Assembly (NCBI GenBank): GCA_016213735.1
Contig: JACQZU010000024.1
Location: 142,065-206,064, forward strand
Direction: 5' to 3'
DNA length: 64,000 nt
DNA from: Acidobacteriota bacterium
Lineage (GTDB): Bacteria > Acidobacteriota > Holophagae > Holophagales > Holophagaceae
Shown here: piece after piece, positions 40,429 to 48,197 of the stretch
How positions within the stretch are numbered: the first letter of the stretch is position 1
Layout of the letters: each line of letters begins with the position of its first letter
Notes under the pieces: model-generated
Told to the model about the DNA's origin: nothing
Seen by the model: only the letters and a program-made list of their open reading frames with translations
Databases searched by the model: none
Translations under genes and position numbers: made by a program

Positions 40429-40435
40429 CGTGCCC

Positions 40436-40765
40436 TCACTGCTTCAGCAGGTCCGCGCGGTCCGCGTCGGTGCTCTCACGGAGCCGGTGGAGCACCACCA
40501 CCAGGGCCAGGCCCACCGCCGCCTCGCAGGCCGCGACGCCGATGATGAAGAGGTAAAAGGCCGTGGCCTGGACCTCGCCCCCGCGGAACCGCCCGAAGGC
40601 GAGGAGAGCCAGGTTGGCTGCGTTGAGCATCAATTCCACCCCCATGAACTGCATGAGGAGGGTCCGGCGCAGAAGCACGGTGGCCAGGCCGATGACGAAA
40701 AGCAGGAGGGCCACCAGGATGTAGCCCTGGAGTCCGCCGCTGAGGATGGCTTGGACGGGGGTCAT
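40436..40765 (-). CDS. nuoK: NADH-quinone oxidoreductase subunit K
   Basis: Small three-helix subunit of the complex I membrane arm, 109 aa. The conserved glutamates are present in LMQFMGVELMLNAANLAL near 41 and in GVAACEAAVGLALVV near 80. It is encoded between nuoJ and nuoL with ten-base or shorter gaps, as in most bacterial nuo operons. Confidence 0.95.
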   Translation of the reverse strand: MTPVQAILSGGLQGYILVALLLFVIGLATVLLRRTLLMQFMGVELMLNAANLALLAFGRFRGGEVQATAFYLFIIGVAACEAAVGLALVVVLHRLRESTDADRADLLKQ

Positions 40766-40775
40766 GGGTGGCTCC

Positions 40776-41264
40776 TCACAGCTTTCGCTTGGCGATGCTG
40801 ACGGCCGCGATCATGGCCGCCAGGAGGAGGAGGCCCACCACCTCGAAGGCCACGAGGTGTTCGGAGAAGATCTGGACCCCGAGCTTGTTCAGGGTGATGG
40901 GAGCGGGCACGGGCGATGCCCCGAGTTCGTGGAGGGTCCTGGACTGAAGAACCAGCTTCACGGCTCCCACCCCGAGCACGGCGGCGAGGAGAGCCCCGCC
41001 CCAGGCCTGGACGAGCCGTCCGGACTGGGCGGGCTCCTCCTCGTGGCTGTTGAGCAGCATGATCACGAAGAGCACCAGGACCATGATGGCGCCGCTGTAC
41101 ACGATGATCTGGAGGGCGGCGGCCACGGGGTTCGCCAGCAGCACGAAGAGGCCGGCGACGCCGAAGAAGGTGAGCACCATGCAGAGCCCCGCGACCACCA
41201 CGTTCCGCTGGCGGAACATGGCGAGGGCCCCGAGGAGGGTGATGAGGGCGAAAACGAGGAACAT
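40776..41264 (-). CDS. nuoJ: NADH-quinone oxidoreductase subunit J
   Basis: Five-helix subunit of complex I, 162 aa. The landmark VFALITLLGALAMFRQRNVV opens the protein, and the conserved TM3 segment IIVYSGAIMVLVLFVIML with its pi-bulge region lies at about 55-72. A hydrophilic stretch follows (NSHEEEPAQSGRL). It is placed ten bases after nuoI and ten before nuoK. Confidence 0.94.
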   Translation of the reverse strand: MFLVFALITLLGALAMFRQRNVVVAGLCMVLTFFGVAGLFVLLANPVAAALQIIVYSGAIMVLVLFVIMLLNSHEEEPAQSGRLVQAWGGALLAAVLGVGAVKLVLQSRTLHELGASPVPAPITLNKLGVQIFSEHLVAFEVVGLLLLAAMIAAVSIAKRKL

Positions 41265-41274
41265 GGACAGGCTC

Positions 41275-41838
41275 CTAGACCGCGATGGTGCGGCGGGGCA
41301 CCGCCGGAGTGGGGTCCTGGGTGATCACCGCCTTGCCGTCCGCAGAGGCGTAGGTGTTCATCAGGTCCCACTTCCCGAAATTCAGGGACAGGCGGTCGTA
41401 GTCCGCCACCTCGTAGTCATTGCGCAGCCAGATCGCATCCTTGGGGCACGCCTCCTCGCACATGCCGCAGTAGATGCACCGCAGCATGTCGATCCGGAAG
41501 ACCTTCGGCCGCTTCTCCTCGAAACCCTGGTGGGCATTGAGGTCGCCGAACTCCTCGGCCTCGATGGTGATGCAGCGGGCTGGGCAGGCCTCGGCGCACA
41601 TGAAGCAGGCCACGCACTTGATGGCTCCCCCCTCGAAGCGCTTCAACTCGTGGAGTCCGCGGTACCCGGGGGCGACCTCCCGCTTCATGTCGGGGTATTG
41701 GATCGTGAAGCGGCGGGCGGTGGGGGTGAGCAACTGGCGGATGAAGTGGCCGAAGGTGATCGCCATGCCCTTGGCCACGGGCCAGACATAGGTCCGGTCC
41801 AGCCAGCCGAGCTCCACCTTCTTGACGATGACGCCCAC
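41275..41838 (-). CDS. nuoI: NADH-quinone oxidoreductase subunit I (two 4Fe-4S clusters)
   Basis: Ferredoxin-like subunit carrying clusters N6a and N6b that pass electrons towards quinone. The 187-aa protein has two CxxCxxCxxxCP motifs: CVACFMCAEACPARCITIE near 71 and CIYCGMCEEACPKDAIWL near 119. The N-terminal helix region (GMAITFGHFIRQLLTP) is amphipathic, as in the family. It lies ten bases after nuoH. Confidence 0.96.
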   Translation of the reverse strand: MGVIVKKVELGWLDRTYVWPVAKGMAITFGHFIRQLLTPTARRFTIQYPDMKREVAPGYRGLHELKRFEGGAIKCVACFMCAEACPARCITIEAEEFGDLNAHQGFEEKRPKVFRIDMLRCIYCGMCEEACPKDAIWLRNDYEVADYDRLSLNFGKWDLMNTYASADGKAVITQDPTPAVPRRTIAV

Positions 41839-41848
41839 GGGGGACTCC

Positions 41849-42937
41849 TTACGCGATGCCCCGGCCGTGCATCAGCCAGGCCTGGAGGAGGAGGTTCGCC
41901 ATGGAGAGGGGAAGCATGACCTTCCACCCCAGGAACATCAGCTGGTCATAGCGGAATCTGGGGATGGTCCAGCGCACCCAGACGAAGACCCAGCAGAGGA
42001 AGAGCAGCTTGGCCAGGAATGCGGCCACGGAAAGCAGGACCCCAGGGTTCGGAACGAAGGGAATCCGCCAGCCCCCCAGGTAGAGGGTGACCAGGAGGGC
42101 GGAGGCCGTGACGATGTGGATGTACTCCGAGAGCTGCAGCAGGGCGAACTTCATGGAGCTGTATTCGGTGTGAAAGCCGGCCACGATCTCGCTCTCGCCC
42201 TCCGCGAAGTCGAAAGGCAGGCGGTTGGTCTCGGCGAACATGCAGGTGAAGAACACCAGGAAGCCCAGGGGCTGGCGGACCGCGAACCAGAGGCCCTCCT
42301 GGGCCTCCACGATGCGGTGGGGGTCGTAGGCCTCGAGGGTGACGGGGGAGCCCACGGGGCTGTTTCCCGCTGCCATGAAGATGCTGATGACCGCCAGGCT
42401 CATTCCCAGCTCGTAGCTCACCATGTTGGCGCCGGAGCGCATGCCGCCCAGGATGGCCCACTTGTTGTTGCTGCTCCAGGAGGCGACGAGGATGCCATAG
42501 ACGGCCATGGAGCCGATGGCCAGGGGGTAGAGCATCCCCATTCCGTTGCCCGGGTCCAGCAGGCTCAGGTGGTAGGCCTGGCCGCCGCTGCTGAAGCTCT
42601 GCCCGAAGGGAATGACCGCGAAGCCGAGCATGGCGGGGACGAAGGCCAGGGCCGGAGCCAGGGTGAAGAGCAGGCGGTTGCCGTGGGGGGGGACCACGTC
42701 CTCCTTGAGGAAGAATTTGATGCCGTCGGCCGCCAGCTGGACGAGGCCGAGGAGGGTGATGCCCTTGACCCCGGCCCGGTTGGGCCCGATGCGGTCCTGC
42801 ATCATCGCCGCCCCCCGGCGCTCCACCCAGGTGAGCACCGCCGCGATGCCCATCACGCCGCCGATCACGATGAGAAGCTTGAGCGCCATCCAGGCCAGGG
42901 GCGGCGACAGATGCAGCAGGCGGGCAAAGGAGTCCAT
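41849..42937 (-). CDS. nuoH: NADH-quinone oxidoreductase subunit H
   Basis: Eight-helix subunit forming the quinone chamber, 362 aa. Features: TWVERRGAAMMQDRIGPNRAGVKG near 40 (in part), ADGIKFFLKEDVVP near 73, the acidic loop ETNRLPFDFAEGESEIVAGFHTEY near 225 (in part), and FVWVRWTIPRFRYDQLM near 325. It is the first gene of the cluster; nuoA-G are not upstream, where two unrelated small genes lie instead, so the peripheral arm must be encoded elsewhere. Confidence 0.96.
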   Translation of the reverse strand: MDSFARLLHLSPPLAWMALKLLIVIGGVMGIAAVLTWVERRGAAMMQDRIGPNRAGVKGITLLGLVQLAADGIKFFLKEDVVPPHGNRLLFTLAPALAFVPAMLGFAVIPFGQSFSSGGQAYHLSLLDPGNGMGMLYPLAIGSMAVYGILVASWSSNNKWAILGGMRSGANMVSYELGMSLAVISIFMAAGNSPVGSPVTLEAYDPHRIVEAQEGLWFAVRQPLGFLVFFTCMFAETNRLPFDFAEGESEIVAGFHTEYSSMKFALLQLSEYIHIVTASALLVTLYLGGWRIPFVPNPGVLLSVAAFLAKLLFLCWVFVWVRWTIPRFRYDQLMFLGWKVMLPLSMANLLLQAWLMHGRGIA

Positions 42938-43068
42938 CGGGCGGCTTCCAGCGGGGCTCGGCGGGGATTCCGAACCTTATGAAGGTATCAGAAATCGTGC
43001 GGGGACACCGGCTGCGCCCGGGCCCCCGTACGCCCCTCGGGTCCCAACCTGACGCCAGCCTGGAAGGC

Positions 43069-43488
43069 CTATTGACCCGGGCGGTCCAGGGTCCACCACG
43101 CGCACTCGGGGGTCGGCTGGAGCGTGAAACCCTGCTGCAATTCGAGGATGCGCATGAAGAGGGTGGCCCCCCCAAGGTGGTGGCCCGTGGTGATCTCCCC
43201 CGGACCCGAGCGCACCCCGAACAGGAAGTCGCTCCCTTCCAGGCCGGTGCGCCGGATCACGTCCTGGAGGGCTTCCCGGTGGTCCAGGCCCTCCGGGATC
43301 CCCTGGATCACCTGGACCTGTTCACCGACGATCAGGGTCGGAGCATAGCTCGCGAAACCGTTCTCCGACGCCACCGCCAGGGTGATGTGCGTGAATTCGT
43401 CCAGGTCCATGCGTTCCGTCCGCCCTTCCTCTCCCTCGCCCGCGCCGGTCCCTTCCCGGGGACCGTCCGGCTCCCTGGATTCTCGCAT
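43069..43488 (-). CDS. Conserved-looking protein of unknown function
   Basis: A 139-aa soluble protein. The first about 26 residues are Glu/Gly/Arg-rich and disordered-looking, then MDLDEFTHITLAVASENGF begins a compact domain with strands such as APTLIVGEQVQVIQGIPEGL and ends in ELQQGFTLQPTPECAWW. ATG 43488 has GGAG six bases upstream, better than the internal ATG at 43410, though the latter matches the domain edge. It follows the monooxygenase-like gene by 15 bases and precedes nuoH by 131. Family not recognised. Confidence 0.6.
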   Translation of the reverse strand: MRESREPDGPREGTGAGEGEEGRTERMDLDEFTHITLAVASENGFASYAPTLIVGEQVQVIQGIPEGLDHREALQDVIRRTGLEGSDFLFGVRSGPGEITTGHHLGGATLFMRILELQQGFTLQPTPECAWWTLDRPGQ

Positions 43489-43503
43489 GGCCGCTCCGGG
43501 GCG

Positions 43504-43851
43504 TCATGGCCGGGTGCCCCCGTGGAACTGGAAGTGGGTGACCCGGGGTTCGAACTCCAGCAGGAAATCCGCATCCTCCGGGTAGTACTTGGCGCGGGTG
43601 ATGTCCGACCCCGCGAAGGAGGCGATGGCAGCCTCGGATTCCCAGAAGGTGAGCGCCAGGAAGTGGGCCTCCTCCCCCTCCAACCGCATCAGGAGGTAGG
43701 CTCCCAGGTTGCCCGGCGTGCCTTGGTAGTCCGGAAGGGCGCGCTGCCGGAGAAAGGCCATGTAGGCGTCGGCACGGTCGGCGGGCGTCCGTCCGTGCCA
43801 GAGGCGGGCCAGGCCCGGGCGGGGCGGCGGGGCAGGGACAGGGGTGGTCAT
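43504..43851 (-). CDS. Antibiotic biosynthesis monooxygenase-like (ABM) domain protein
   Basis: A 115-aa protein with the dimeric alpha-beta barrel ABM pattern: LARLWHGRTPADRADAYMAFL near 12, GAYLLMRLEGEEAHFLALTFWESEAAIASFAGSD near 48 (in part), ending YYPEDADFLLEFEPRVTHFQ. Such proteins include heme-degrading and quinone-forming monooxygenases, but most are uncharacterised. ATG 43851 has GGAG seven bases upstream; the in-frame ATG at 43878 is inside the preceding intergenic space. It may be co-transcribed with the next gene. Confidence 0.75.
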   Translation of the reverse strand: MTTPVPAPPPRPGLARLWHGRTPADRADAYMAFLRQRALPDYQGTPGNLGAYLLMRLEGEEAHFLALTFWESEAAIASFAGSDITRAKYYPEDADFLLEFEPRVTHFQFHGGTRP

Positions 43852-43874
43852 TCCGGATCTCCCTTCCAAAGGCT

Positions 43875-46271
43875 TCACAATCGTACGAGGGCCTCGGCCA
43901 CCGACAGGGAGGCTGCCCGGCGGGCGGGCAGGAGGGTCGCGGCCAGGGTCACGAGCCCAAGGATGCCCAGCCAGAGGGCCATGGGCCCCGCGGAAAGGAT
44001 GAAGGGCAGGGGCGCCACGAAGCCCAGGCGGCCGATCAGGGCGTCCAGCCAGGCGGTGAGGGGAACGGAGAGGAGGAGGGCCGCGACCCAGCTCAGCGCC
44101 CCCATGAAGAGGGCCTCCTGGACCACCTGGCGGGTGACCCGGGCCGGGGTGGCTCCCAGGGTCTTCATGACGGCGAATTCCCGGGTCCGCTCCAGGACGC
44201 TTGTGCCCATGGTGGAGCTCAGGCCCAGGGCGCCCACGGTGGCGATGACCACGGCCATCGCCGCCAGGGAGCGGATCAGGATCGAAATGTGGTCCGCCAT
44301 GGCGGTGCGCAGCTCGGCCAGGGGCCAGGCGGTCTCGACGCCGGCCCCGACCTCCGCGAGCTTGCGCTCGATGGCGCGGATGCGGTGCTGGCGGACTTCA
44401 GGCGTGGTCGCCTCCGTGGCGATGCGAAGGAGGCGGGCCCGGCCCCGGGTTCCGGCCAGCCGTGCGAAGGCATGATCCGTGACGTAGGCCGCGCCCGGGG
44501 AACCGATCTCCTCCACGATGCCCGCCAGGCGCCAGGTGGTGGCCTTCCCGCCGAGGGACAGGTTGAGCGGGTCCCCGATCCTGAGCCCAGGCCGGGCGGC
44601 CGCGGCCGTGTGGTTGAGCACCACGGCGTCACGGTCATCCTCCCGCAGCCACCGGCCGGCCAGCACCGGAAAGCGTATGAGCTGCGTCCCCGGGGGTGGG
44701 GCCATCACGGAGAAACTGGCGTGGCCGCGGTCCGGGTAGGTGCGAACCACGTCCACTTGGCCCGGCCGGGAGAAGGCCGAAGGACTGTAGCCCCAGGCTT
44801 CCACGGCCCGCACGCCCGGGAGGCCCTGGATGGCCTCCGCCACCGTCTCGGGCTGGGCCTCGTGGAAGCGCACTTCGATGTCGTAGTGGCGGGTCTCGTA
44901 AACCTTGGCGACGTTGCGCTCCCACCCGGCGGAGACGTTGAGGGCGGTCATGAACATGGCCCCCCCTCCGGCCAGGAGGACCACGGTGAGGGCGAGACGG
45001 GCGGGTCGGCGCAAGGCGTTGCGCAGAGGCCAGGGCAGGCGCGGGGACAGCGCTCCCAGGGCGTCGGCGCTGGCGCCATGCCGTTCGATGGCCTGGCGGA
45101 CGCTCAACCGGGTGGCCTGCCGGATGGGAAGGGCGGCCACCGCGAGGGGAACAAGGATCCCCGCAGCTGCCTGGACGGCGTAGACCCACCAGGGAACCCC
45201 GCGGGCCGTGAGGGTGAAGTTCAGCAGGTCGGCGATGGCCCCCGCCAGCACCTGGGCCCCGCCGTACCCTGCGGGAAGGGCCGCCACCACCGCCACCGCG
45301 CCGAGGGCCGCCACCAGCGCGGCGTACATCCCGGCCAGCTGGGAGGCGGTGGCACCGAGGGTCTTCATCACCCCGATCTCCCGGACCTGCCGGGCCAGCA
45401 TGGCCGACAGGGAGGTCGCCACCAGCACGCCGCTGAGGCCCAGGGCCATGAAGCTGAAGGCCAGCATCATGAAAAGGATGGTCTGCATCTGCCTCTGGTG
45501 GGGATGCTGCCGCGGCGGAGGGACGCGGATCTCGTGGACCTCCCGGCCTTCGGCCTCGAGAGCCTTGGCCAACCCAGCGGCGCAGGCCTCGATGGCCGGA
45601 AGGCCGGCCTGGGCGTCGGCCAGGGTGATGCGCAATTCGTGCAGGACCGCAGGCTCGCCGAGCAGGGGCAGGGTCTCGCGGGCGATGTAACCGTAGCCCG
45701 AGCGCTCCTGGGTGGCCGGGGCCAGGCCCGGATCGTGGACGAGGCCGCTCACCGGCAGTTCGACCCCCGGGCCGTGGGCCGTTCTCACCCGCACCCTGCC
45801 GCCAAGTCCCGCGGCCAACACGGGCACCGCCGTCCGCTCCACCAGCATGCCCCCGGGGGGCGGCGGCCAGGCCCCGGCCGTGGGGGTGAAGGTGTTCACC
45901 TGCAGGGCCCGGAAATCCTCCACGACGAAGAGCAGGAGGGGTCGCCAGTCCTCCCCCACCCGGGCCCGGGCCTGCAACACGTCCCGCCCCTCGGCGACGG
46001 CGATGCCGGGCTGGCTCCGGGCCACCTCCAATACGCGGCCGTCCACCCCCGCGGGAATCTCCAGCGTGGCGGAGGCGGGGCGGGTGCCCAGGTAGTTGAC
46101 GCCGATCTCCCGGGAAAGGACGGCAAAGGCCCCCATCACGGCGCCCACGGCCAGGAGACTCACGGCGATGGCGGCCAGCATGAGGATGAGCCTGGATTTT
46201 TCGGCCCGCAGGTCCTGGAGCAATTTCTTCCAGCGGGGGGGAATCGGGAGTCGGCGCATGGCTGTCCTCAT
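43875..46271 (-). CDS. FtsX-type ABC transporter permease, double-module
   Basis: A 798-aa permease with two FtsX modules: N-terminal anchor (RLILMLAAIAVSLLAVGAVMG at about 27-47), periplasmic region, three helices from about 268 with AMLARQVREIGVMKTLGATASQLAG, a further helix near 425 (LALTVVLLAGGGAMFM), a second periplasmic region, and final helices with GTSVLERTREFAVMKTLGATPARVTR. This resembles the LolE/DevC-like or YbbP-type long permeases. It forms an operon with the upstream DUF2141-like gene (four-base overlap) and ABC ATPase, facing a TetR gene. Confidence 0.9.
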   Translation of the reverse strand: MRTAMRRLPIPPRWKKLLQDLRAEKSRLILMLAAIAVSLLAVGAVMGAFAVLSREIGVNYLGTRPASATLEIPAGVDGRVLEVARSQPGIAVAEGRDVLQARARVGEDWRPLLLFVVEDFRALQVNTFTPTAGAWPPPPGGMLVERTAVPVLAAGLGGRVRVRTAHGPGVELPVSGLVHDPGLAPATQERSGYGYIARETLPLLGEPAVLHELRITLADAQAGLPAIEACAAGLAKALEAEGREVHEIRVPPPRQHPHQRQMQTILFMMLAFSFMALGLSGVLVATSLSAMLARQVREIGVMKTLGATASQLAGMYAALVAALGAVAVVAALPAGYGGAQVLAGAIADLLNFTLTARGVPWWVYAVQAAAGILVPLAVAALPIRQATRLSVRQAIERHGASADALGALSPRLPWPLRNALRRPARLALTVVLLAGGGAMFMTALNVSAGWERNVAKVYETRHYDIEVRFHEAQPETVAEAIQGLPGVRAVEAWGYSPSAFSRPGQVDVVRTYPDRGHASFSVMAPPPGTQLIRFPVLAGRWLREDDRDAVVLNHTAAAARPGLRIGDPLNLSLGGKATTWRLAGIVEEIGSPGAAYVTDHAFARLAGTRGRARLLRIATEATTPEVRQHRIRAIERKLAEVGAGVETAWPLAELRTAMADHISILIRSLAAMAVVIATVGALGLSSTMGTSVLERTREFAVMKTLGATPARVTRQVVQEALFMGALSWVAALLLSVPLTAWLDALIGRLGFVAPLPFILSAGPMALWLGILGLVTLAATLLPARRAASLSVAEALVRL

Positions 46272-46696
46272 TCGACGGGGATGTCGAGCGACCGCCCGGG
46301 GCCGGCCAGTTCGAATCTGAGATTTTCGAAGGTGGGCGGGCCGGAGAGGAGGCCCAGGGAGAAGCCGTTGGAGAAGCCCAGGGGCTCGGAGGGGAGGCGG
46401 AGGAGCGGCTGGTGGTCCATGACGCCGTGGCCGTTCGGGTCGTGGAAGTCCACCCCTGCGTAGGCTCCGGGCTCCAGGCCCGGGAAGCGGAACTGGGCTT
46501 GCCCCTCCCGGATCGGGGCAGCCTGCTCCCAGTGGCCGCGGCCCCGGACGTTCTCCCCGGGGCGGAAGAGCTTGGCGACCGCCTGACCCCGGGAATCCCG
46601 GAAGCCGGCGGCCTGCACCGTCAGGGTGGCCTCGGGCGGGAGGGCCATCCAGGGTCCCGGGAGAAGGGCGAGGGAGGGAAGGACGGCGCTAGGCAT
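46268..46696 (-). CDS. DUF2141-like protein
   Basis: A 142-aa protein with the pattern TLTVQAAGFRDSRGQAVAKLF near 24 and FRFPGLEPGAYAGVDFHDPNGHGVMD near 78 (in part), which is the DUF2141 arrangement (LxxGxYAVxxxHDxNxNGxxD) ending in FENLRFELAGPGRSLDIPVE. These are usually exported beta-sandwich proteins of unknown role. Here the N-terminus (LPSLALLPGPWMALPPEA) is only a poor signal peptide. It overlaps the ATPase gene by eight bases and the permease gene by four, so it is the middle gene of the ABC operon. Confidence 0.75.
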   Translation of the reverse strand: MPSAVLPSLALLPGPWMALPPEATLTVQAAGFRDSRGQAVAKLFRPGENVRGRGHWEQAAPIREGQAQFRFPGLEPGAYAGVDFHDPNGHGVMDHQPLLRLPSEPLGFSNGFSLGLLSGPPTFENLRFELAGPGRSLDIPVE

Positions 46697-47408
46697 GGGA
46701 TGGCTCCGCGGCGGCCCCGGCCGGCTGATTCTTGGTCTGCCGCTGCCCGGCGACGCGGCCATCGGCCAGGGTCACGATGCGGTCGGCCCAGGCGCTGAGG
46801 TCCTTTTCGTGGGTGACCATCAGGACCGTCTTGCCCTGCCGGGCCAGGTCCGCCAGGAGGCGGACGACGGTCTCGGCGGTCTGGGAGTCCAGGTTTCCCG
46901 TGGGCTCGTCGGCCACCAGGAGGGCCGGGTCGTTGGCCAGGGCCCGGGCGATGGCGGCGCGCTGCTGCTGCCCGCCGGAAAGGCTGGAGGGCAGCTTGGG
47001 GGCCTGGTCCGCCACCCCGACCTCCTCCAGCAGTTCCATGGCGCGCACCCTGGCCCGGGCCACCGGCAGGGTGGCGCAGAAGTCCATGGGGAGCATGACG
47101 TTCTCGAGCACCGTCAGGGTCGGCAGCAGCTGGAAGGACTGGAACACCACCCCAACATGGCGACCCCTCCAAGCAGCGAGGGCGGATTCTCCCAGGGCGT
47201 GCACCGGCGTGCCCGCCACATGCACCGTCCCGGAGGTGGGGCGGTCGATGCCGGCCACCAGGTTGAGCAGGGTGGACTTGCCGCTGCCCGACTTGCCCAC
47301 GATGGCCACGAACTCCCCGGCCGGCAGCGTCAGGTCAACGTCGGCCAGGGCGCGGAAGCCCCCCTGCCCGCCTGAGTAGACCTTCTGGAGATGGGAGAGT
47401 TGGATCAT
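46689..47408 (-). CDS. ABC transporter ATP-binding protein (LolD/MacB-ATPase family)
   Basis: A 239-aa ATPase with Walker A GKSGSGKSTLL near 39, Q-loop VVFQSFQLLPTLTV near 88, signature LSGGQQQRAAIARAL near 142, Walker B LLVADEPTGNLDSQ near 162 and H-loop VTHEKDL near 198. The PTGNLD motif is that of the LolD/MacB/FtsE group that energises FtsX-type permeases. AAGGAG precedes ATG 47408. First gene of the three-gene operon; likely controlled by the divergent TetR protein. Confidence 0.94.
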   Translation of the reverse strand: MIQLSHLQKVYSGGQGGFRALADVDLTLPAGEFVAIVGKSGSGKSTLLNLVAGIDRPTSGTVHVAGTPVHALGESALAAWRGRHVGVVFQSFQLLPTLTVLENVMLPMDFCATLPVARARVRAMELLEEVGVADQAPKLPSSLSGGQQQRAAIARALANDPALLVADEPTGNLDSQTAETVVRLLADLARQGKTVLMVTHEKDLSAWADRIVTLADGRVAGQRQTKNQPAGAAAEPSHA

Positions 47409-47535
47409 TTTGGACTCCTTGCCAAATCAAGACGCGAGTCTATATTCGGCCTAGCGTCCAGATCGCGCGGGACGGGCTCGGCTTCCCCGCCCGTTTCAGG
47501 ACAGTTCCAGCCAAGTCGTCCAGCAGGAGGATGGG
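47409..47535. promoter_or_regulatory. Divergent promoter region with candidate TetR operator
   Basis: 127 bases between the ABC operon and the TetR gene. The only AT-rich patch is 47425-47448 (CAAATCAAG … TCTATATTC). Around it GACGC (47431-47435) and GCGTC (47454-47458) form a short inverted repeat that could be an operator. AGTCTATA at 47437-47444 read on the minus strand gives a plausible TATAGACT -10 for the ABC operon. All of this is weak pattern evidence. Confidence 0.35.
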
Positions 47536-48114
47536 ATGACCGCCCCGAAGCCAAGCCCCGACCGCCGCGTCCGCCGGACCAGGGCTTCCCTGCAGGAGGC
47601 CCTGGCCTCCCTTCTCACCGAACAGGACTGGGACCAGATCAACGTGCAGGAGATCTGCGACCGTGCCGACGTGGGGCGGTCCACCTTCTATTTGCACTTC
47701 CAGGGCAAGGAGCAGCTCCTGTCGGAAAGCTTCGGTGGGCTGCGCCGCTTCCTCCAGGATCCCGCGCGCCACCCCGGGGGAAGGATCGAGGGACTGCCCT
47801 TCCTTCGGAGACTGCTCCAGCACGTGCTGGAACAGCGGAAACTCTTCCAGGCCGTGATCGGCCGGGGCAGCAGCCAACTGGTCCAGGCCCGATTCCGGGG
47901 CATGGTGGCCGAGCTGACAGAGGAGGACCTGCTGCGCTCCGCCAAGCCTGGATGGAGAAGGGAAGTCACCGCCCGCTTCCTGGCGGGCGCCATCGTGGAA
48001 GCCCTGGCCTGGTGGGTGGACGCCCGGTGCGAGCCCCGCCTGGAGGAGGTGGAGGGCCATTTGCAGCAGGTCTGTGCCGCAGTGAAGGGGGCGGGGCGCA
48101 CCGGGAAGATGTGA
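47536..48114 (+). CDS. TetR-family transcriptional regulator
   Basis: A 192-aa repressor-type protein with the N-terminal helix-turn-helix VQEICDRADVGRSTFYLHFQGKEQLL near 35-60 (in part), typical of TetR; the C-terminal ligand domain is variable and gives no ligand clue. AGGAGG lies seven bases before ATG 47536. Divergent placement beside the ABC operon suggests it represses that exporter, as with many TetR-exporter pairs. Confidence 0.92.
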   Translation: MTAPKPSPDRRVRRTRASLQEALASLLTEQDWDQINVQEICDRADVGRSTFYLHFQGKEQLLSESFGGLRRFLQDPARHPGGRIEGLPFLRRLLQHVLEQRKLFQAVIGRGSSQLVQARFRGMVAELTEEDLLRSAKPGWRREVTARFLAGAIVEALAWWVDARCEPRLEEVEGHLQQVCAAVKGAGRTGKM

Positions 48115-48163
48115 AAGCGGCCATTCCCCGGGGCCCCGATCCCCGAGCCCTCCGCCGGATCCT

Positions 48164-48186
48164 TCCTCCCTTCCGGGCCGGGAGGA
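48164..48186. terminator. Hairpin between convergent tetR and gltX
   Basis: TCCTCCC (48164-48170) pairs with GGGAGGA (48180-48186) around nine bases. It sits between two converging genes but has no clear T-tract on either strand, so a bidirectional terminator is only possible. Confidence 0.4.
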
Positions 48187-48197
48187 GTCCTATCCCT

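Noticed and set aside
36901..40545. A 1,214-codon plus-strand open frame opposite nuoM, nuoL and nuoK
   Set aside because: Antisense shadow of well-defined complex I genes; low-complexity Glu/Gly/His-rich translation with no domain.
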